From Nyssa sinensis (taxonomy: Eukaryota > Streptophyta > Magnoliopsida > Cornales > Nyssaceae): a stretch of 64,000 bases of DNA. Positions 1 through 12,164 of this stretch are shown here, in pieces. The stretch is taken from the NCBI GenBank assembly GCA_008638375.1, contig CM018038.1:32417383-32481382 (forward strand). Direction: 5' to 3'. Under the pieces are notes generated by a model that made no database searches, had not been told where the DNA came from, and saw only the letters and a program-made list of their open reading frames with translations. A program made the translations under genes and the position numbers. Every line of letters begins with the position of its first letter. Position 1 is the first letter of the stretch.

Positions 1-938
1 AACAAAAAGGAAAAGAAAGAAAAAAAAAAAAAAACGGCTAGGCAGTTAGAGCGCGAAGCAAGGAAAGCAGGAAAAAAGGCTCAACGGTGTGGAAGAAAAG
101 AATCAGAAAAGAAAAAAAAGGAAACTGCTACAGGCTTGGAGGAGTATTTTTTCTAGTGTTCATTTTATTCCACTCCTCTCAGAAAAATATGGTGAATTCG
201 TTTATGTTGAATTTAATTTTTAACATAAACTAAATTTTCTTTATTCTAGGAAAATGATGTAATCTAGTCTCGAACTATACTTACTTTTCTATGCTAATTT
301 GAAGTAATTCTCTTTCATGTTTGTCTGATTTATTCTGAGCTTATTGCTTCTAATTAACTGGCCACTAATTAGATGATTTCAATCTTGTAATTGCTGTCGA
401 AAGAGGGAATTATAGGAATGGATCTTGAATATTTCAGCATAGGTGAATATAGAGATCGAAAGACTTATATGAACCTATGTAGTATTAAAAATCATTGGTC
501 TTATTGCATTCTTACTTTATTAATTTGAATACTCTTATGTAAAATGATGAACAAGAATAGTTTCTAATTGACTGTCAAAAAAGGCTTTTGGATGATTTGG
601 AGATTTGCTAACAAACATAGAAGAATTAAATTCAATTAGATAGATAAGTAAAGCATAGTGAGAGATTAGGTGAAATCGATTTCCTAGAAGTTTCCTTTCC
701 TATTAATTTGATTTTCGAATATCATCTTTCTTTTACTTTGAGTACTTTCTTTGAATTGTTTAATTGTTTTATTTTAAATTGCAATTACAAAAATCTTTGT
801 GACTTTTCTAAATAAAGTCAAGATTAGTATAATTTCGGTATTTGTCAAAAGTAAGTTACCAACTCCTGAGGACGATACTCTTCTCATCACTTTACTATAA
901 AACTACGATAATGTGAACTTGCAGTTTTGCACCGATCA
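1..938. repeat. AT-rich block ending like a retrotransposon LTR
   Basis: No coding sequence is recognisable. The first 130 bases are purine-rich (long A/G runs) and the rest is AT-rich. The last 80 bases (TCCTGAGGACGATACTC, then a tract ending CACCGATCA at 938) resemble the 3' ends of large plant Ty3/gypsy LTRs such as Athila-type elements. This is a resemblance by eye only, and the other end lies outside the window. It abuts the remnant of a Tat-type element that begins near 945-960. Confidence 0.3.
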
Positions 939-959
939 GTTAGACAAGCAATAAAGAAG

Positions 960-1620
960 TAAAAATATGTAAAAATAGAGGTTGTATTAAAGAGGGGGGA
1001 TCTCACCCTTAATCTCGGTACTCCGGGGAAATGTCGAGATCTGATCCTGGAAGTCCTCCAGCTCCCATCCTCCTCCCACAAAGAAGTAATACTTCTTCCA
1101 AGGTCTTATTGAAAGTGGGCACTGAGGAAAGGGCTCTGAACCCCTTATCAAAAGACATATAGAAGAGGCCCTCCGACCTCATGTATTTTAGATTCATATT
1201 GCTACGGATAAGGTCAAGGTCTACCTCGACACCGTTCAAATGTCCTAGTACTATAAACCCTAACAGATGCCTACAACTATTGAGGTTGAGGGCGATCTAA
1301 AGAGCTAGGGGCTCTGCAGGTCACATTCGAGGGGAATTCGAAAGTGGCCCTCAGGTCATCTAGCATGCCCCTGAGTAATGGTGCTTTCTCCTTCCTCTCT
1401 TTAGGAAGGCCTACTAGAGGTCTCTCCTATTCTATTCCTAGGCTCAAGAAAGGCATCTACAATCCTAACTCCAGGACTGGAAGGAGACTCTACTACACTA
1501 TTTTCGACATCACCTAGAAGAACAACTACTTACAATATAAACTTAGGATGGCATAGTTGTCTCCGAGGAGCTTTTTATGCCATAATAACCGATGTCGGAA
1601 AGGGCATCAAAACCTGACAT
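960..1620 (-). pseudogene. Remnant of Tat-element antisense gene (copy 0)
   Basis: On the minus strand an ATG at 1618-1620 opens a peptide beginning MSGFDALSDIGYYG, matching in position the start of the antisense gene in the copy at 54905. It soon meets stops. Between about 1350 and 1260 the reading resumes with FPSNVTCRAPSS and then jumps to LNSCRHLLGFIVLGHLN. Compared with the copy at 36541-37021, about 45 codons (the GEIYAYLEWFE block) are deleted here. From 1239 the frame is open through DLDLIRSNMNLKYM, GLFYMSFDKGFR and SPEYRD, ending at a stop near 1009. Only exon 1 of the gene survives, and the later exons are lost at the junction near 945. Function unknown. Confidence 0.6.
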
Positions 1621-2060
1621 TGCAAATAGAAAAATAGACAGATGGAAAAGAAGAAGAATAGGAAGTAAAAAGAAAGGAAAATAAACGAAGAAAGACCAAA
1701 ACCAAACCTGGGGATGACTGAAGATGGGAGCTCCGAACGACGGCGATCTCTTCAAGCTCCTGGTCACTTTGATTTGATGATAGGGGATTTTTTAGAGGCA
1801 AAGAAAACGATGAAGGGAAAGGCATACGCGAACCCCTTCCCCTCTTTATATAGGTTCGCAAAAATAGAGGCCCATCCAACTGAACCATCACGGCGGTTGA
1901 GGCAAATGATGGCCTCGAAAGGCCAAACAGCGGATGCGCAATAAATGCCACATCAACAGTCACTTGGAAAGATAAAGTGACAAGATGCATGACCTTTCGG
2001 AAGCCCCCAGCCCTAGTTACGCGTTATGCTAAACTAAGGCTCGAAAGGGGAAGGAGTAGC
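1621..2060. other. Leader of antisense gene and polypurine tract, Tat-type copy 0
   Basis: This stretch lies between the antisense ATG and the LTR and corresponds to 37022-37679 of the intact element. No convincing coding sequence is seen. It ends in a purine-rich tract (GGGGAAGGAG, about 2047-2056) directly before the LTR. This matches the polypurine tract position in the other two copies, which read AGGGGGGAGTAAC and its mirror image near 54421. Confidence 0.5.
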
Positions 2061-2641
2061 TAATACGTCATAAAGTAACAAAACAGTCTCCACATGACAC
2101 ATACACACACAAAACAGACAAAGCTCGTCCATCCAGAGCAGGATTATGCATATGGGCTCCAGAGTTTCGTAGCTTGGAACCTCGGGCAACCTCAGGACTC
2201 ATCTTCAGCTCAGAAGGCACTGCACCCATGCACAAGAGGGTCCCAAGCTGATTGCCACCTTAAGTACCCTACTGAGCAAGAGATAAGGAAGTTGTGCGCA
2301 ACAAGGAAACGGTCATTCCTGGATAACTTCCACTTCCTATTTCCATGGAGCGTAGTGTTCTACATGGCAACTGCCATTCTATAATAGCACTCAAATCCCT
2401 ATTTTCACGAAGGTCGAATCCTAATCAACTTAGGAGAATTAGCAGCCTATAAATTAGACCCAAAGGTACGCAATTTAAGATTACAGTCATTTCAATTACA
2501 ATCTTTCTTTACAATTTTATTGACTTCATCATCGGAGTGGCTACCAACGGAGCTAACCCGGTGGCCCTCTGATCTTTTTCTTTGAGTGTTCAACAGGCGA
2601 CAGAAAGCGAAGCCCCTGCTGATCAGGAAGTGCAAGCATCA
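2061..2641 (+). repeat. LTR of Tat-type element (copy 0)
   Basis: It begins TAATACGTCATAAAG, the counterpart of TGATACGTCATAAA at the LTRs of 28146 and 37680, and ends GCAAGCATCA, the counterpart of GCTGCATCA there. The terminal TG has become TA. Internal similarity to the LTR at 53946-54420 is visible (a CCCTCTGATCT stretch near 2565). It is followed at once by copia LTR sequence, so the Tat element appears to have inserted into that LTR or to abut a truncation of it. Confidence 0.6.
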
Positions 2642-3872
2642 TATGTAAATAAGATTTTTGTACAGGATATATGAACTTATGATCAAGCAATTCTAGAATC
2701 GTTCGTATTCATTGACGAAACTGGACATTTTGTCTGTAAGACTATAATACACTTAACCTCTATGTGATAGGGTGGTTTATCTCAACAACTAGAATAGTAG
2801 ACTCTGAGTCATTGTATTAGTGTATTTGGAATACCCTAAACTGGATCACTATAAGAAACACGTCATATAAAGCTAGTCATCTTTGACGTGATTCTTATAT
2901 TCACTATTCGCAATAAGTTCTTAATTCTGAGAGAATAATGGACTCAAGTTTTTAATGGTGGTGACTTTGAGTTACCCATGAGTGAGGTCTTTTAGATCAA
3001 CACCTCAGTATTTTAAAAAATCATTATTTAGACTGTGGGAACACATATTCTCAAGATGGAATCTACAATCTCTAAATTAGAGAGAAGGATATCACTAATA
3101 TATTAATTTAATTAATTAATCACTAAAATCTAGATCCGATCTTTTCAATAAATTGTTTATTGAGATGTTGACTATTTTATTGTGATTAATAATTAGTGAA
3201 TTAAGTTGTAAAAATAATTAAGGAATTGGTTTGACAGTGTATAAGTTCAAATCCTAATTTTTGATATCTAGATAGAGGTACTTACTGTATATGTTTAGTG
3301 ATTATGAGTTTTTCTCTATTTCACCAAATTAGAGTGAAATTCTAATTATTTAGTAGAGTTAATTAAAATTAATTAGTTATTAATTAATTAAGAATTAATT
3401 AACAAATTAGAGCTAAATTGGTGTGACCTTAGATCCCTCATTTTTTTTCCTAATTTTGCAAATTCCTATAAATATGTGATTTAAAGGGGATAGCCATACA
3501 ACAACAAAAATATTTATTTTTCTGCGATAGAGAAAAAGAGAAGCCCACTCTCCTCTCTGATGTACGACTTGCAAAGAAGAAAAATAAGGAAAAGACCTAG
3601 AGGAATAAGAAAAGGAAAATTGTATCAATCTCTTCAAGAAGGTTTATTCAACAATCAAGATTATCAAAAACAAGGAAGATTGCATCAATCTCTTCAAGAA
3701 GTTCTTCAACAATCAATATTATTAAGAATAAGGAAGATTGCATCAATCTCTTCAAGAAGGCTTCTTCAAAAATCAATATTATCAAGAACAATGTAATTCT
3801 AACCCTCTTTTCAAGATTGTATAATTCAAATACATTTTTGAAATCGCTTTCGCAGTGGTTACGAACCCAACA
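2642..3872 (+). repeat. copia-1 left LTR, 5'-truncated
   Basis: Collinear with 9691-10874 with scattered substitutions and small indels. Shared landmarks are ATACACTTAACCTCTATGTG, AAGAAACACGTCATATAAAG and the end GTTACGAACCCAACA at 3872. The first part of the LTR (TGTTAGGATGTATG, present at 9540) is missing. Confidence 0.85.
3612..3795 (+). repeat. Three ~60-bp tandem repeats inside the LTR
   Basis: The phrase ATCAATCTCTTCAAGAAG recurs about every 60 bases (near 3625, 3685 and 3745), each followed by a variant of CAACAATCAAGATTAT. The right LTR carries only about two copies (10660-10780), so the array changed number after insertion. Confidence 0.8.
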
Positions 3873-3873
3873 A

Positions 3874-3885
3874 TTGGCATGAGAG
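3874..3885 (+). other. Primer-binding site, initiator tRNA-Met type
   Basis: TGGCATGAGAGC follows the LTR end after one base. The usual plant copia site is TGGTATCAGAGC, so two positions differ. Its location right after the LTR supports the element's plus orientation. Confidence 0.7.
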
Positions 3886-4029
3886 CAACTTTACATGAAT
3901 CTATCAATTTTGAAGATTATATTTACAATGTTCTAGGCCTATTCATGGAGTCTAATAAAAACAAAGGATTATTTTGGATATATTAAAATGTGATTTTGTG
4001 ATACAATATGTTGATACAAAGATTTAATT

Positions 4030-4590
4030 CTCGTTTGATACCCATTGGTATGGATTAATTAAATAATTTTATTTTTTTATATATCCATCTTTTCATATTA
4101 GGAATATCCCTATGGATAAGCAATCTTTATAATAATATAGATTATTATTTTAATTGGGTATTAGATACCCAAATTAATTAAATTATTTAGGTAATGATAC
4201 CTAATGGCTCAATTTTATTTTTTATATATCCATTTTTTTATATTATGGGTATATGATACACATGGATAGACAATCTTGACAGTAATATAAATTATTATTT
4301 TAATGGGATAGTAGATACCCAAATTAATCAAATTGTTTAGGTATATGATACCTAATGGCTCAGTTTTATTTTTTATATATCCGTTTTTTTATATTATGGG
4401 TATATGATACTCATGAATAGACAATCTTGACAATAATACAGATTATTATTTTAATTGGATATTAGATACCCAAAATTAATTGAATTGTTTAGATATATGA
4501 TACATAAGGGCTCAAATTTTATTTTATATATCAATCTTTTTATATTTTGGGAATATGATACTCATGGGTATTTAATACCAAAATATGTTG
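4030..4590 (+). repeat. About four ~150-bp tandem repeats in copia-1 leader
   Basis: The phrase TTTTATATATCC recurs at about 4079, 4224, 4375 and 4526, giving a period of 145-151 bases. Each unit also contains TTAGATACCCAAATTAAT, TGATACCTAATGGCTC and GGGTATATGATAC-like blocks. The array lies in the untranslated leader between primer-binding site and gag. The rest of the leader to 5908 is AT-rich with no other feature. Confidence 0.8.
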
Positions 4591-5908
4591 GATTTAAAAT
4601 TATATAAAATATAGGTTAATTGAGACTTGACCTATAAGAGTTCTTAGATACAATGATTAAATCTTAGTATAGTCTTAGATATACATAGATGATGTATATG
4701 ATAACTCAGATGTTCAAATGCTTTAATATTTTATTTCTTATATTTGAATAGTTGATTTATGTGAATAGATGTATCCTATCTCTCATGGTTGGACATTAAG
4801 AATTATGTAATAAATTTGGATTTGAGACAATTTTACAGGACAATGGATTTGAAATTTTTTTTCACAAAATGGCAAGTTCTATTGGTTTCTCTAGCCTATT
4901 TATTTTTAGTTTCTTCTAAATTTGATGTAAACTCACACATGTGAGTATAATATAGGTTCTTCATGTAAACAAATCATTTTTTTTTATTTCAAGAATGAAG
5001 AATATACTATGAAGTGGATGATATCAAGAAGATCAAGAAAGGCTAAAGTTTGCTACTAATTTTAGTTACCTTAGTAGGTTTGACCATGAGAGATATACGA
5101 TTGTATTTGTTATTATTTTAGATGCATATGCGTTCTCTTTATGCTTGAAATAATAATGCATGATATTTTATTTTTGCTAATAAATATCATAAGTGATCCA
5201 TGAATAGGTAGATCTCATGTGTTAATAATATTCATTTAATTTTTAAAAAATGAAGCATATTTAGATTATTATTAGTACATGAGATATTTATTTATGCATG
5301 AGATGCATAATTAGAATATTAATTATACATGAGATGTATAATAAGATCCTCAATTATAAAATCAAGTAGGAAAGGGATCCTTTATGAAAGGTCTCATGAT
5401 CTTTCATCATCGGTACATAATAAGACAAAAGTAGGCACCTTGTGTTATCTCTGAGTAGCCTCCATACGGAATGTGCTTATTTTTGTTAGGTACAAGTATA
5501 GACCTCTTAGAATAGAATTGAAAGTGACGGTGTGTGGGTGATCTTCCCACGAAGTCACTATTCAAAATGGTTGTCTTTTTATTTTAGATGATAGTATACA
5601 CTTGATCAAAAGGGAATGGTATTTTTCCCAAGGAATTTGTCATTTTCTTTTGAAGACTAAAAGATATTGAAAGTTATGATTTTATTTGACATGAGATGTC
5701 TAGGTAATAAAATCATATAGGATATGATAGTCCTCCTAATCGTGTGAATTGCATTGTCATCCCTACGAAGCATGTTATTTATAGGATTAGGTTCCAATGC
5801 ATTCATTGATAGTGGCTTGAGGATACTACTACATGTTTATGAAAGCAAAAGTTATTTATTGTTTATTATTTTCATCCATGTTTATGTATGCTTATATTTT
5901 ATTCTCAT

Positions 5909-6300
5909 ATGTCTTCATTTAATCCACTTGCTATCATCCTAAAAGAAAACAAGTTGACTGGGTCTAATTATGTGGATTGGAAAAGAAACTTGGACATTGT
6001 ACTCATTGCTGAGGGGTACAAATATGTAATCACTACAGATAGCCCAAACCTTCCAGGTGCTAATGCACCCCAAGAGGATCTTGATCACTATATTAGGTGG
6101 GTCAAGGCTGATGAGATGGCACGTTGCTATATTTTGGCTTCGATGTCAAATATATTACAATATCAGCATCAAACTTTTTAGAGTGCTAAGGATATGATCC
6201 TTAACTTCAAGGAGATGTTTGGGGATCAGGGGCATCCTGCTAGACAGATTGCCATGAAAGCTCTCATGAACACTAAGATGGTAGAGGGAATTCCAGTAAA
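5909..6300 (+). pseudogene. copia-1 gag remnant
   Basis: The peptide starts MSSFNPLAIILKENKLTGSN and continues through YVDWKRNLDIVLIAEGYKYV, typical of copia gag (UBN2/Retrotran_gag_2-like: a tryptophan-containing YxxWKxxL motif near residue 22). A TAG at 6179-6181 interrupts it. The same frame continues as SAKDMILNFKEMFGDQGHPA and ARQIAMKALMNTKMVEG before further stops. A degenerate zinc-knuckle-like stretch (GKCFHLRDHG) lies near 6660. No intact gag can be made. Confidence 0.75.
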
Positions 6301-6599
6301 GAGCATGTTTTAAAAATGATCGATTTTTTAAATGTATTGGATGTTCTAGGGGTTGAGATTGATGCTGAGTCCCAAGTTGATATTATCCTTGAGTCGTTGT
6401 CTGACTCTTTTAAACTTAATTAGAATATGAATAAAATAAATTTGACTTTAACTAAACTTTTTAACTCTTTATAGGCAATAGGAGGTATTATCAAAAGCCA
6501 TCATAATACGCATCTGGTTGAGGGTTTTTCTTTCAAGTCTAATCTTAAAAGAAAGGGCAAGGGAAAGAAGAAAAAAAATCCCAAAAACTCCAAAGGAAA

Positions 6600-9500
6600 T
6601 GTGGATCCTAAAAGGGTATAAGCAAAGAAAAAAAAGGGAACGAATTCTAACCCCAAAGGAAAATGTTTCCATTTGCGGGATCATGGGGCACTGGAAAGAG
6701 GAATTGTCCAGATTATCTAGCCAAGAAGAACAACTCAGGTATAATCGAATCACTAGTCATTGAAGTAAGCTATATAGCGGGTACTTCATATTCCTAGTGT
6801 ATTGACTCTAGTGTAACTAATAGCATTTGTAATTCGTTGCAGGGGTTCAAGGAGACTAGAAGGCTAAGTGATAAAGAGATTATCTTACACTTGGGGAAAG
6901 AAGTAAAAGTTGCTGCAGTGTTATTAGGAGTAGTTATTTTATGTTTTTCTTCAAATAAAATATTAGTTCTTTATGATTGTTCATATGTGCCAAGCATTAG
7001 AAAAAATTTGTTATCAGTTTCGAATTTAATAAAACAAGGTTATTCAATTTATTTTAATTCAAATGTTGTTATTAAATGTAATGGTTCCTTTATATGTTGT
7101 GGCACAATAGTTAATGATCTTTATTTGATTACTCCTAAATTGTATGAGATACATGACAACGAAAAAAATGATTTTTCAAAGAGCTTGTCACTTAAAAGAA
7201 AAGTTTCTTCTACTAATTCAACTTATCTTTGGCATTTGAGGCTAGGTCATATTAAACTAGATATGATTAATAGGCTGATAAAAGAGGGTATCCTTATCTT
7301 CCTTATTTATTGAACCTTTACCAGTTTGTATATCCTGTTTGAAAGAAAAAATGACCAAAAAACTCTTTTTAGCAAAAAGGTACAAAGCCAAATAATTATT
7401 GGAGTTAGTTCATACAGATGTATGTAGACTCCTGAATGTCAGGACTAGAGTCTAGAGGAAGATATAAGTATTTCATCACCTTCACCGATGACTACTCAAG
7501 ATATAGTTATGTCTATCTGTTACACCATAAGTTAGAGGCTTTTGAAAAGTTCAAAGTGCTTAATGTAGAAGTGGAGAAACAATTAGACAAAAACATTAAA
7601 TCATTTCGATTAGATTGAGGTGGAGAATATCTCTCTAGTGACTTCAAGCAGTATTTGTCGGATAATGAAATTCTATCCCATTTGTCTACACCTAACATGC
7701 CTCAGCCAAATGGTGTAACTGAAAGAAGAAACAATATTCTTTTAGATATGGTGAGATCAATGATGAGTTATTTAGATTTACATATATTCCTATGGGGAAA
7801 CGCACTCGAAACAACAATATATTTTTTGAATGTAGTTCCAAATAAGTCTATCCTTAAGACCCCAGCTGGAGCTTTGGACTAGGCGAAAGTCAAGTCTGGA
7901 TTACTATCAAATTTGGGGGTGTCCAGCCTATCTGTTGAAGGGAAAGACTGATAAATTATGACCAAGATCAGAATTGAGTTATTTTGTGGGCTATTCTACG
8001 AGAACAAAAGGGTTGGTTATTTTATAATCCTAGAGAGTAGAAAATATTTATTAGCACGAATACTATCTTTCCGGAGGATGATTATATTATAGGCCAAAAG
8101 CCCAAGAACAAGTTCACGTTAGAGGAGATATAAGATGTCTCTTCGGCTCCTTAGACAAATATTTCTGATATTAGACAAAATAATCCTCAGACCACTACTC
8201 CAACACCTTCTATTATACAAGAGCTATGTCGTAGGTGGGAGAATTGTCAAGCCTCCTGTCGGGTACATGTTCTTAGGAGAGTTAGTCTATGATGAATATG
8301 TTTTAAATCCCAGTAGTTATGATAAAGTTATCTCTGATAAAGATTCAGGACAATGGTAAAATATTATGAAAAATAGTTTCGTAGCTAAGAACCAAGTGTA
8401 TATGGTATGCAAGTTGTATAGGTCTATTTATAGACTTAAGCAACTTCCCGAAGATGGAACATCTATTTTGATCAGGCGATCAAGTCTTTTGGTTTTGATC
8501 AAAATTCGAATGGACCTTGTGTGTATAAGAAATGTTAAGGAAGCGTGGTGGTATTCCTGGTTTTGTATATGGATGACATATTAATCATTGGGAATGATGT
8601 TGGAGTTCTCTCTAAGACTAAGATTTGGTTAGCGAATCAATTTGATATGAAGGACCTAGGAAAAACTAGTTATATCCTTGTATTCAAGCTTATGCAATAT
8701 CAGAAAATAGGATATTAGGCTTATCTCAAGCTACATATATAGATAAGATTCTTGATAATTCTACAATTGCAAGACTCTAAGAAATGCATGTTTCCTTTCT
8801 AGCATAGAGCACCTCTATCCAAGAATCAGTGTCCTAAAACACATGAGGAAGAGAAATGCATGATGGCGGTTCCTTATGCTTCGAGTATAGGAAGCCTTAT
8901 GTAGGCTACGCTTTGCATTGGACAAGATATCTATTTTATAGTGGGCATGGTTAGTTGATAACAATTTAATCATGAACCAAGCCATTAGATACCCATTAAA
9001 CATATGCTCAAGTACGTGAGAAGTATTGAAGATTATATGTTGATTTATTGAGATGGTGATCTCATTCTAGTTGGATACACAAATTCTGACATTGTGTTAG
9101 ATTATGATTTTAGAAAGTCAACTTCAGGATATATGTTTACTCTTGGTGGTGGAGCTATCAGATGGCAGAGTGTCAAACAATAGTGTATTGCTAACACAAC
9201 CACTGAAGTAGAGTGTGTAACGTTTCTAGAAACAGTTGAAAAAGCAGACTGACTCAACAAGTTCCTTTTGGAATTAAGAATGGTACCATAGGCATAATTA
9301 CTTATAGTCATTTATTATGATAATAGTGGGACTATAACTTAATCAAAAGAGTCAAAGAACCACAAGAGTGGGAGACACATACAACACAACTATCATCTCA
9401 TTAAAGAGATAGTTTTGTGCAGAGGCATCATAGTCACCAAGATTGCATCTGTGGATAACCTTGTTAATCATTTTCAAGTTGATACGATAGGATGGGTATT
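6600..9500 (+). pseudogene. copia-1 pol remnant
   Basis: Broken reading frames in copia order. 6837-7313 carries the end of protease and the pre-integrase segment (YVPSIRKNLLSVSNLIKQGY; then WHLRLGHI). 7436-7882 carries the integrase core (YFITFTDDYSRYSYVYLL; then LPHxxxxNMPQPNGVTERRN-like sequence), with a TGA at the second catalytic block where FRLD is followed by a stop and GGEYLSSDF. 8366-8584 keeps parts of reverse transcriptase (YRSIYRLKQLP). 8815-9500 keeps RNase H pieces. Frameshifts and stops are frequent. It is a decayed copy without coding capacity. Confidence 0.75.
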
Positions 9501-9539
9501 AGGTGTAATGGGATGTGGATGTGAATGCAAGTGAGAGTT

Positions 9540-10874
9540 TGTTAGGATGTATGTTCTCACATCCAAAACATTTTGTTATTATTTAATAAATTTAATTTAT
9601 TATTATTGAGCTTTATATTATCATGCATGTGGATGTTGTTATTTTATACCATGAAATAATTAGTTCTTGAATTGTTATTAAAAATAGTTCATGTACATAA
9701 ATGAGATTTATGTACAAGAGATATGAACTTATGATTAAGCAGTTTCTAAAATTGTTCATAGTCATTGATGAGACTGGGTACTTGTCTGTATGACTGTAAT
9801 ACACTTAACCTCTATGTGATAGGATGGTTTATCTCAAACACTAGAGTAGTAGACTGTGAGTCATTGTATTGGTGTATTTGGAATATACTGAACTAGATCA
9901 CTATAAGAAACACGTCATATAAAGCTGTCATCTTTGACGTGATTCTTATATTCACTATTCGCAATAAGTTCTTAATTCTGAGAGAATAATGGACTCAAGT
10001 TTTTAATGGTAGTGACTTTGAGTTACCCATGAGTGAGGTCTTTTAGATCAAAACCTCAGTATTTTGAAAATCATTATTTAGACTGTGGGAACAAATATTC
10101 TCAAGATGGAATCTACACTCTCTAAATTAGAAAGAAGGATATCACTAATATATTAATTTAATTGATTAATCACTAAAATCCAGATCCGGTCTTTTCAATA
10201 AATTGTTTATTGAGATGTTGACTATTTTATAATGATTAATAATTAATGAATTAAGTTGTAAAAATAATTAAGAATTGATTTGACGATGTATAAGCTCAAA
10301 TCCTAATTTTTGATATCTAGATAGAGGGACTTACTCTATATGTTTAGTGATTACGAATTTTTCTCTATTTCACCAAATTAGAATGCAATTCTAATTATTT
10401 AGTGAAATTAATTAAAATTAATTAGTTATTAATTAATTAAAAATTAATTGACTAATTGGAGCTAAATTGGTATGACCTTAGATCCCTCTTTTTTCCTAAT
10501 TTTACAAATTCTTATAAATATGTGATTTAAAGGAAATAGCCATACAACAACGAAAATATTTATTTTCCTGAGAGAGAGAAAAAGAGGAGCCCACTCTCCT
10601 ATCTAGTGTACGACTTGCATAGAAGAAAAATAGGAGAAGACCTAGAGGAGTAAGAGAAAAAAGATTGCATCAATCTCAAGAAAGCTTCTTCAACAATCAA
10701 GATTATTAAGAATAAAAAAGATTGCATTAATCTCTTCAAAAAGGCTTCTTCGAAAATCAAGATTATCAAGAACAGAATAATTATAACTCTCTTTTCAAAA
10801 TTGTATTATTCATGTAAAGAAAAAAATCGAAATAAATTTTTGAAGCCGTTTTCGTTGTGATTACGAACCCAACA
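9540..10874 (+). repeat. copia-1 right LTR, complete
   Basis: Begins TGTTAGGATGTATGTTC after the purine-rich AAGTGAGAGTT and ends GAACCCAACA. It matches the left LTR from about 9691. The first 150 bases have no counterpart on the left. At 1335 bases it is long for a copia LTR but not exceptional. Confidence 0.85.
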
Positions 10875-12164
10875 TTTTTTCCATTCAAATTGAGGGTCTT
10901 ATTCAAAGCAATTTAAAATAGAAGATCTTATTTCAAACGAAAATATAAATTGAGCGTCTTATTTGAAACAATTTATAATAGATGGACCTTATTTTAAACG
11001 AATAGTAAACTAAAGGCACTAAAATGTATTTAATCCTAAATTTAAATAGAAGAAAAAAAAAAGATTTATTTTATCTTATTTGATAGTTCAAGAGAAAAAA
11101 ATTAAAAAAAAAATCATTATTCCTTATTTGAATAATTAGTGAAAAGAAAAGAAAAGAAAGTATAAAAAATAAAAATTATTTGACAATTATCCTTTTAAAA
11201 GAAACAAAAAATTTTTAAAATAATTCCATCAACATAATTTAATTTTAAAAAATTGTTAAACGTCCACAAGGTTTTAAAATTATAAAATATAAATAGTAAT
11301 TTTTATAAAAAATTCTTATTAATTTAATTGTAGATAACTAAAATATAAAAATATAATATATAAAACATTAAATTTGAATTCGGATTCGGGTTAGACTCGG
11401 ATTTTCAAAGTCTCAACCCAAGCCTAAACCTAATTTAGATCAGACTTGAAATCTTTTGCTCAAACGCAACCCGAAGTGTAAAAAATAAAACCCAAGCCTT
11501 AAAAATTTCAGGTCGGGCTTGGGTTGGGTTGGGTTTGGGTTAGCCCGCCCAAGTTGCACCCTAGTAATGATCTCAAATTTCCGACTAAATTCTGGAATTC
11601 TAGGATGCAAACAGTACTTCCCACCTGCAATCTTCTTTCTAGGGCATGATATAAAACATATATAATTCTAAGTTAATATCACAAATGAAAAATATTTAAG
11701 CCAAAGAGTAGCTAACAACGAGGGTTGGAAATTTGATGCATGCAAATTCATGATAAAAGAAAGATTTATATTAACTAAATAGCTTCTGATTTCGTGAACA
11801 GTGAGCTTTATGGCATACAACTTTCCAAGTACACAATTGTGCATATGGAAAATAAAATAATTTCAAGGAAATAAGCATGTTTGGTGATATTACTGTGTAC
11901 AACATTTCATAACTACTACTACAACTACAACCGTTACCAATAGAACTCCAAGTAGAAGTTTTAGCCAAGATGAAGCTGATACTCTTGATCATGGATTCTA
12001 CAGTTACGGTGCTCCCATGACCAGCCAACATCTACACTCGGAGGATTTGACATTGATGGAAAATACCGTATTTTGAGGCAAACTTGAAATATGAAAGATG
12101 ACGATTGCCTCGAACCACGATGGACCTCAGTTGCGGGGAGATATTCTTGGGCATCTTCTTCCCT
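10875..12164. other. Intergenic, AT-rich, with degenerate repeats; bHLH 3' flank
   Basis: 10885-11020 holds three imperfect units of a CTTATTTxAAACxAAT-like repeat. 11385-11565 is rich in GGGTTGGGTT/GGATTCGGGTT tracts and ends GCCCAAGTTGCACCCTAG. That end is typical of a family of hAT-like non-autonomous plant repeats, but I could not find a matching left end. 11600-12164 would include the 3' untranslated region of the bHLH gene on the minus strand. No gene is seen here. Confidence 0.5.

Larger units (their letters stand above)
2642..10874 (+). mobile_element. Decayed Ty1/copia retrotransposon (copia-1)
   Basis: Two long direct repeats (2642-3872 and 9540-10874) flank a degenerate gag-pol interior read on the plus strand. 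A primer-binding site resembling the complement of initiator tRNA-Met follows the left LTR. The order gag, protease, integrase, reverse transcriptase, RNase H is that of Ty1/copia. Many stops and frameshifts show that it is dead. The left LTR lacks about 150 bases at its 5' end, where it meets the Tat-type LTR ending at 2641. Confidence 0.85.

Noticed and set aside
3612..3795. CRISPR-like array
   Set aside because: The repeats are contiguous 60-bp units without unique spacers, inside a plant LTR.
11385..11565. Complete hAT MITE
   Set aside because: Only one end (GCACCCTAG) could be recognised and no target duplication was found.
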